DNA from: an uncultured Saprospiraceae bacterium
Lineage (GTDB): Bacteria > Bacteroidota > Bacteroidia > Chitinophagales > Saprospiraceae
Direction: 5' to 3'
NCBI GenBank assembly: GCA_937942405.1
Contig: CALDEN010000162.1
Span: 1 to 7,655 of the forward strand
Length of the DNA: 7,655 nucleotides
The position numbers and the translations under genes were made by a program. Below are positions 6,300 to 7,655 of the stretch, piece after piece. How positions within the stretch are numbered: the stretch's first letter is position 1; every line of letters begins with the position of its first letter. The notes below the pieces were generated by a model. That model ran no database searches, was not told the origin of the DNA, and saw only the letters and a program-made list of their open reading frames with translations.

Positions 6300-7655
6300 A
6301 TGACTAAGAAGAAAAAGGAAAAGAAAAACCGTAAGTGGCTCATCTGGGTACTGCTAGCAGCTGTAGTCATCATGTCCGTACTCGGATATCTAAAGTCTAA
6401 AAATAAGCCCAAAGGAGAAGAGGTAACCATCGAAGAAGTAAAGAAAAGAACGATCAACGAAACAGTGTCAGCAAGTGGAAAGGTATTTCCAGAAAAAGAG
6501 ATAAAGATCAGCTCAGATGTATCAGGAGAGATCGTAAAACTACTCGTCGAAGAAGGAGATAGTGTAGTCGTCGGACAAGTACTCGCCAAAATAGACCCTG
6601 AAGCCTATGTATCTCAGGTAGAACGTGCAGAAGCAGGACTCAACAGTTCTAGATCTCAGATCGCCATCAGTGAGTCACAGATACAAAGTAGCATAGCCCA
6701 GAAAGAGCAGATCGTCGCTCAGCTGGAAAATGCCAAGACCATACATGCTCGGAATAAGCAACTTAAGGATGATGGAGTTATCTCTCAGGTAGAATATGAG
6801 CAGAGTGCTGCAACATTGAAAGGTCTGGAGGCCAATATTAGGGCTTCTGAAGCATCGATAGAATCTGCTAGACAGAGTAAGCAAGGTTCTGAGTTTACGG
6901 TAAAGTCTGCTCAGGCATCTCTTAAAGAATTTAAAACTTCACTTAACAGAACTACGATCAAAGCTCCTGCAAGTGGAATCGTATCTAGCCTATCCGTAGA
7001 GCAAGGAGAACGAGTAGTAGGAACCATACAGATGGCAGGTACTGAAATGATGCGAGTCGCTAATCTCAATGCCATGGAGGTACAAGTAGACGTAAGCGAA
7101 AACGATATCCTCAAAGTAGTCGTGGGAGATAAAGTAGACATCGAAGTAGATGCCTATCTTGAAAAGAAATTTAAAGGAACTGTCACAGAAATCGCAAACT
7201 CGGCATCCAATATCGGTTCGATGACCGCTCTGAACTCCGATCAGGTAACGAATTTTATCGTAAAGGTGAGAATCGACCCATTATCTTATAACATGATGGC
7301 GGCTAAGTATCCATTCAGGCCAGGAATGTCTGCATCTGTAGATATCTATACGGAATCCAAAGAAGGTGTATTAAGCATCCCTATCCAAGCCGTAACTACG
7401 AGAGAGCAGGAAGATGAAAACGGAGATACCACTGATGAATTCGATGAAGTGGTTTTTGTAAAAAGTGCCGATACGGTCAAAATGGTTAAAATAATTACCG
7501 GCATCCAAGATGACGAATTTATCATTATCGAATCTGGACTAGAACTGGGTGATGAGGTCGTCAGTGGTCCCTACTCTGCCATATCCAAGAGACTAGAAGA
7601 AGGTGATAACGTACGGATCAAAGAGGAAGATGAGGACGACAAGAAAAAGAAAAAA
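6300..7655 (+). CDS. Periplasmic adaptor (membrane fusion protein, MacA/HlyD type), 3' end beyond window
   Basis: An open frame of 452 codons with no stop before the window edge. It links an inner-membrane transporter to the TolC channel. Lys-rich residues 3-12 precede a single membrane anchor at about 13-31. The lipoyl domain is split: DVSGEIVKLLVEEGDSVVVG at 73-92, ending KIDP at 97-100, and IKAPASGIVSSLSVEQGERV at 220-239. Between them lies a long alpha-helical hairpin (about 101-216) rich in Gln, Ser, Ala and Glu. A beta-barrel domain (about 255-350, ending FRPGMSASVDI at 339-349) and a membrane-proximal domain (about 355-440, with SIPIQAVTTRE at 359-369) follow. The tail is acidic then poly-Lys (KEEDEDDKKKKK), so the true stop is probably only a few codons away. 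The architecture resembles MacA-type adaptors used with ABC transporters, but an RND partner cannot be excluded. Lack of a lipobox and presence of a membrane anchor favour the MacA type. Confidence 0.92.
   Translation, partial: MTKKKKEKKNRKWLIWVLLAAVVIMSVLGYLKSKNKPKGEEVTIEEVKKRTINETVSASGKVFPEKEIKISSDVSGEIVKLLVEEGDSVVVGQVLAKIDPEAYVSQVERAEAGLNSSRSQIAISESQIQSSIAQKEQIVAQLENAKTIHARNKQLKDDGVISQVEYEQSAATLKGLEANIRASEASIESARQSKQGSEFTVKSAQASLKEFKTSLNRTTIKAPASGIVSSLSVEQGERVVGTIQMAGTEMMRVANLNAMEVQVDVSENDILKVVVGDKVDIEVDAYLEKKFKGTVTEIANSASNIGSMTALNSDQVTNFIVKVRIDPLSYNMMAAKYPFRPGMSASVDIYTESKEGVLSIPIQAVTTREQEDENGDTTDEFDEVVFVKSADTVKMVKIITGIQDDEFIIIESGLELGDEVVSGPYSAISKRLEEGDNVRIKEEDEDDKKKKK

Noticed and set aside
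6284..7141. Three minus-strand open frames opposite the adaptor gene
   Set aside because: Their Ser/Thr/Leu-rich translations are typical antisense shadows of a Glu/Lys/Val-rich gene; the + strand frame has complete adaptor domains.

Overview
The window looks like a chromosomal segment from a member of the Bacteroidota, probably a free-living relative of Flavobacteriia or Saprospiria. The strongest sign is a recognisable type IX secretion system (T9SS) plug protein, found only in this phylum. The LVIVD-repeat lipoprotein pair, the style of the TolC and adaptor proteins, the AT-leaning base composition and the lack of clear Shine-Dalgarno sequences before the starts all agree. Every supported gene is on the + strand. 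I see no tRNA, rRNA, CRISPR, insertion sequence or phage gene, and no gene-free stretch over about 170 bases.

Layout. (1) Positions 2-106 hold the last 34 codons of an unidentified gene. (2) Positions 174-2113 hold a tight three-gene cassette with gaps of 10 and 1 bases. It encodes two lipoproteins with LVIVD-type beta-propeller repeats and a small exported protein resembling an outer-membrane beta-barrel. Its function is unknown, and it is the most likely place here for an undescribed envelope system. (3) Positions 2279-3544 encode the T9SS plug protein (DUF5103), which closes the SprA translocon when it is idle. (4) Positions 3643-4695 encode an alpha/beta-hydrolase lipoprotein with a complete-looking catalytic triad and an acidic stretch after the lipidated cysteine, suggesting display on the cell surface. 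(5) Positions 4862-7655 begin an export operon: a TolC-family outer-membrane channel, then one base later a periplasmic adaptor of the MacA/HlyD type that runs off the window with no stop codon. An ABC transporter (MacB-like permease and ATPase) is the expected continuation.

How the parts fit. Nearly everything here acts in the cell envelope: export, outer membrane or surface. The three functional blocks need not be linked to one another. The plug gene lies apart from other T9SS genes, which is usual because those genes are scattered. The TolC-adaptor pair forms two thirds of a tripartite efflux pump. The LVIVD cassette appears self-contained. Most of the window is ordinary envelope biology, and regulatory calls are weak because Bacteroidota promoters are hard to call in AT-rich DNA.
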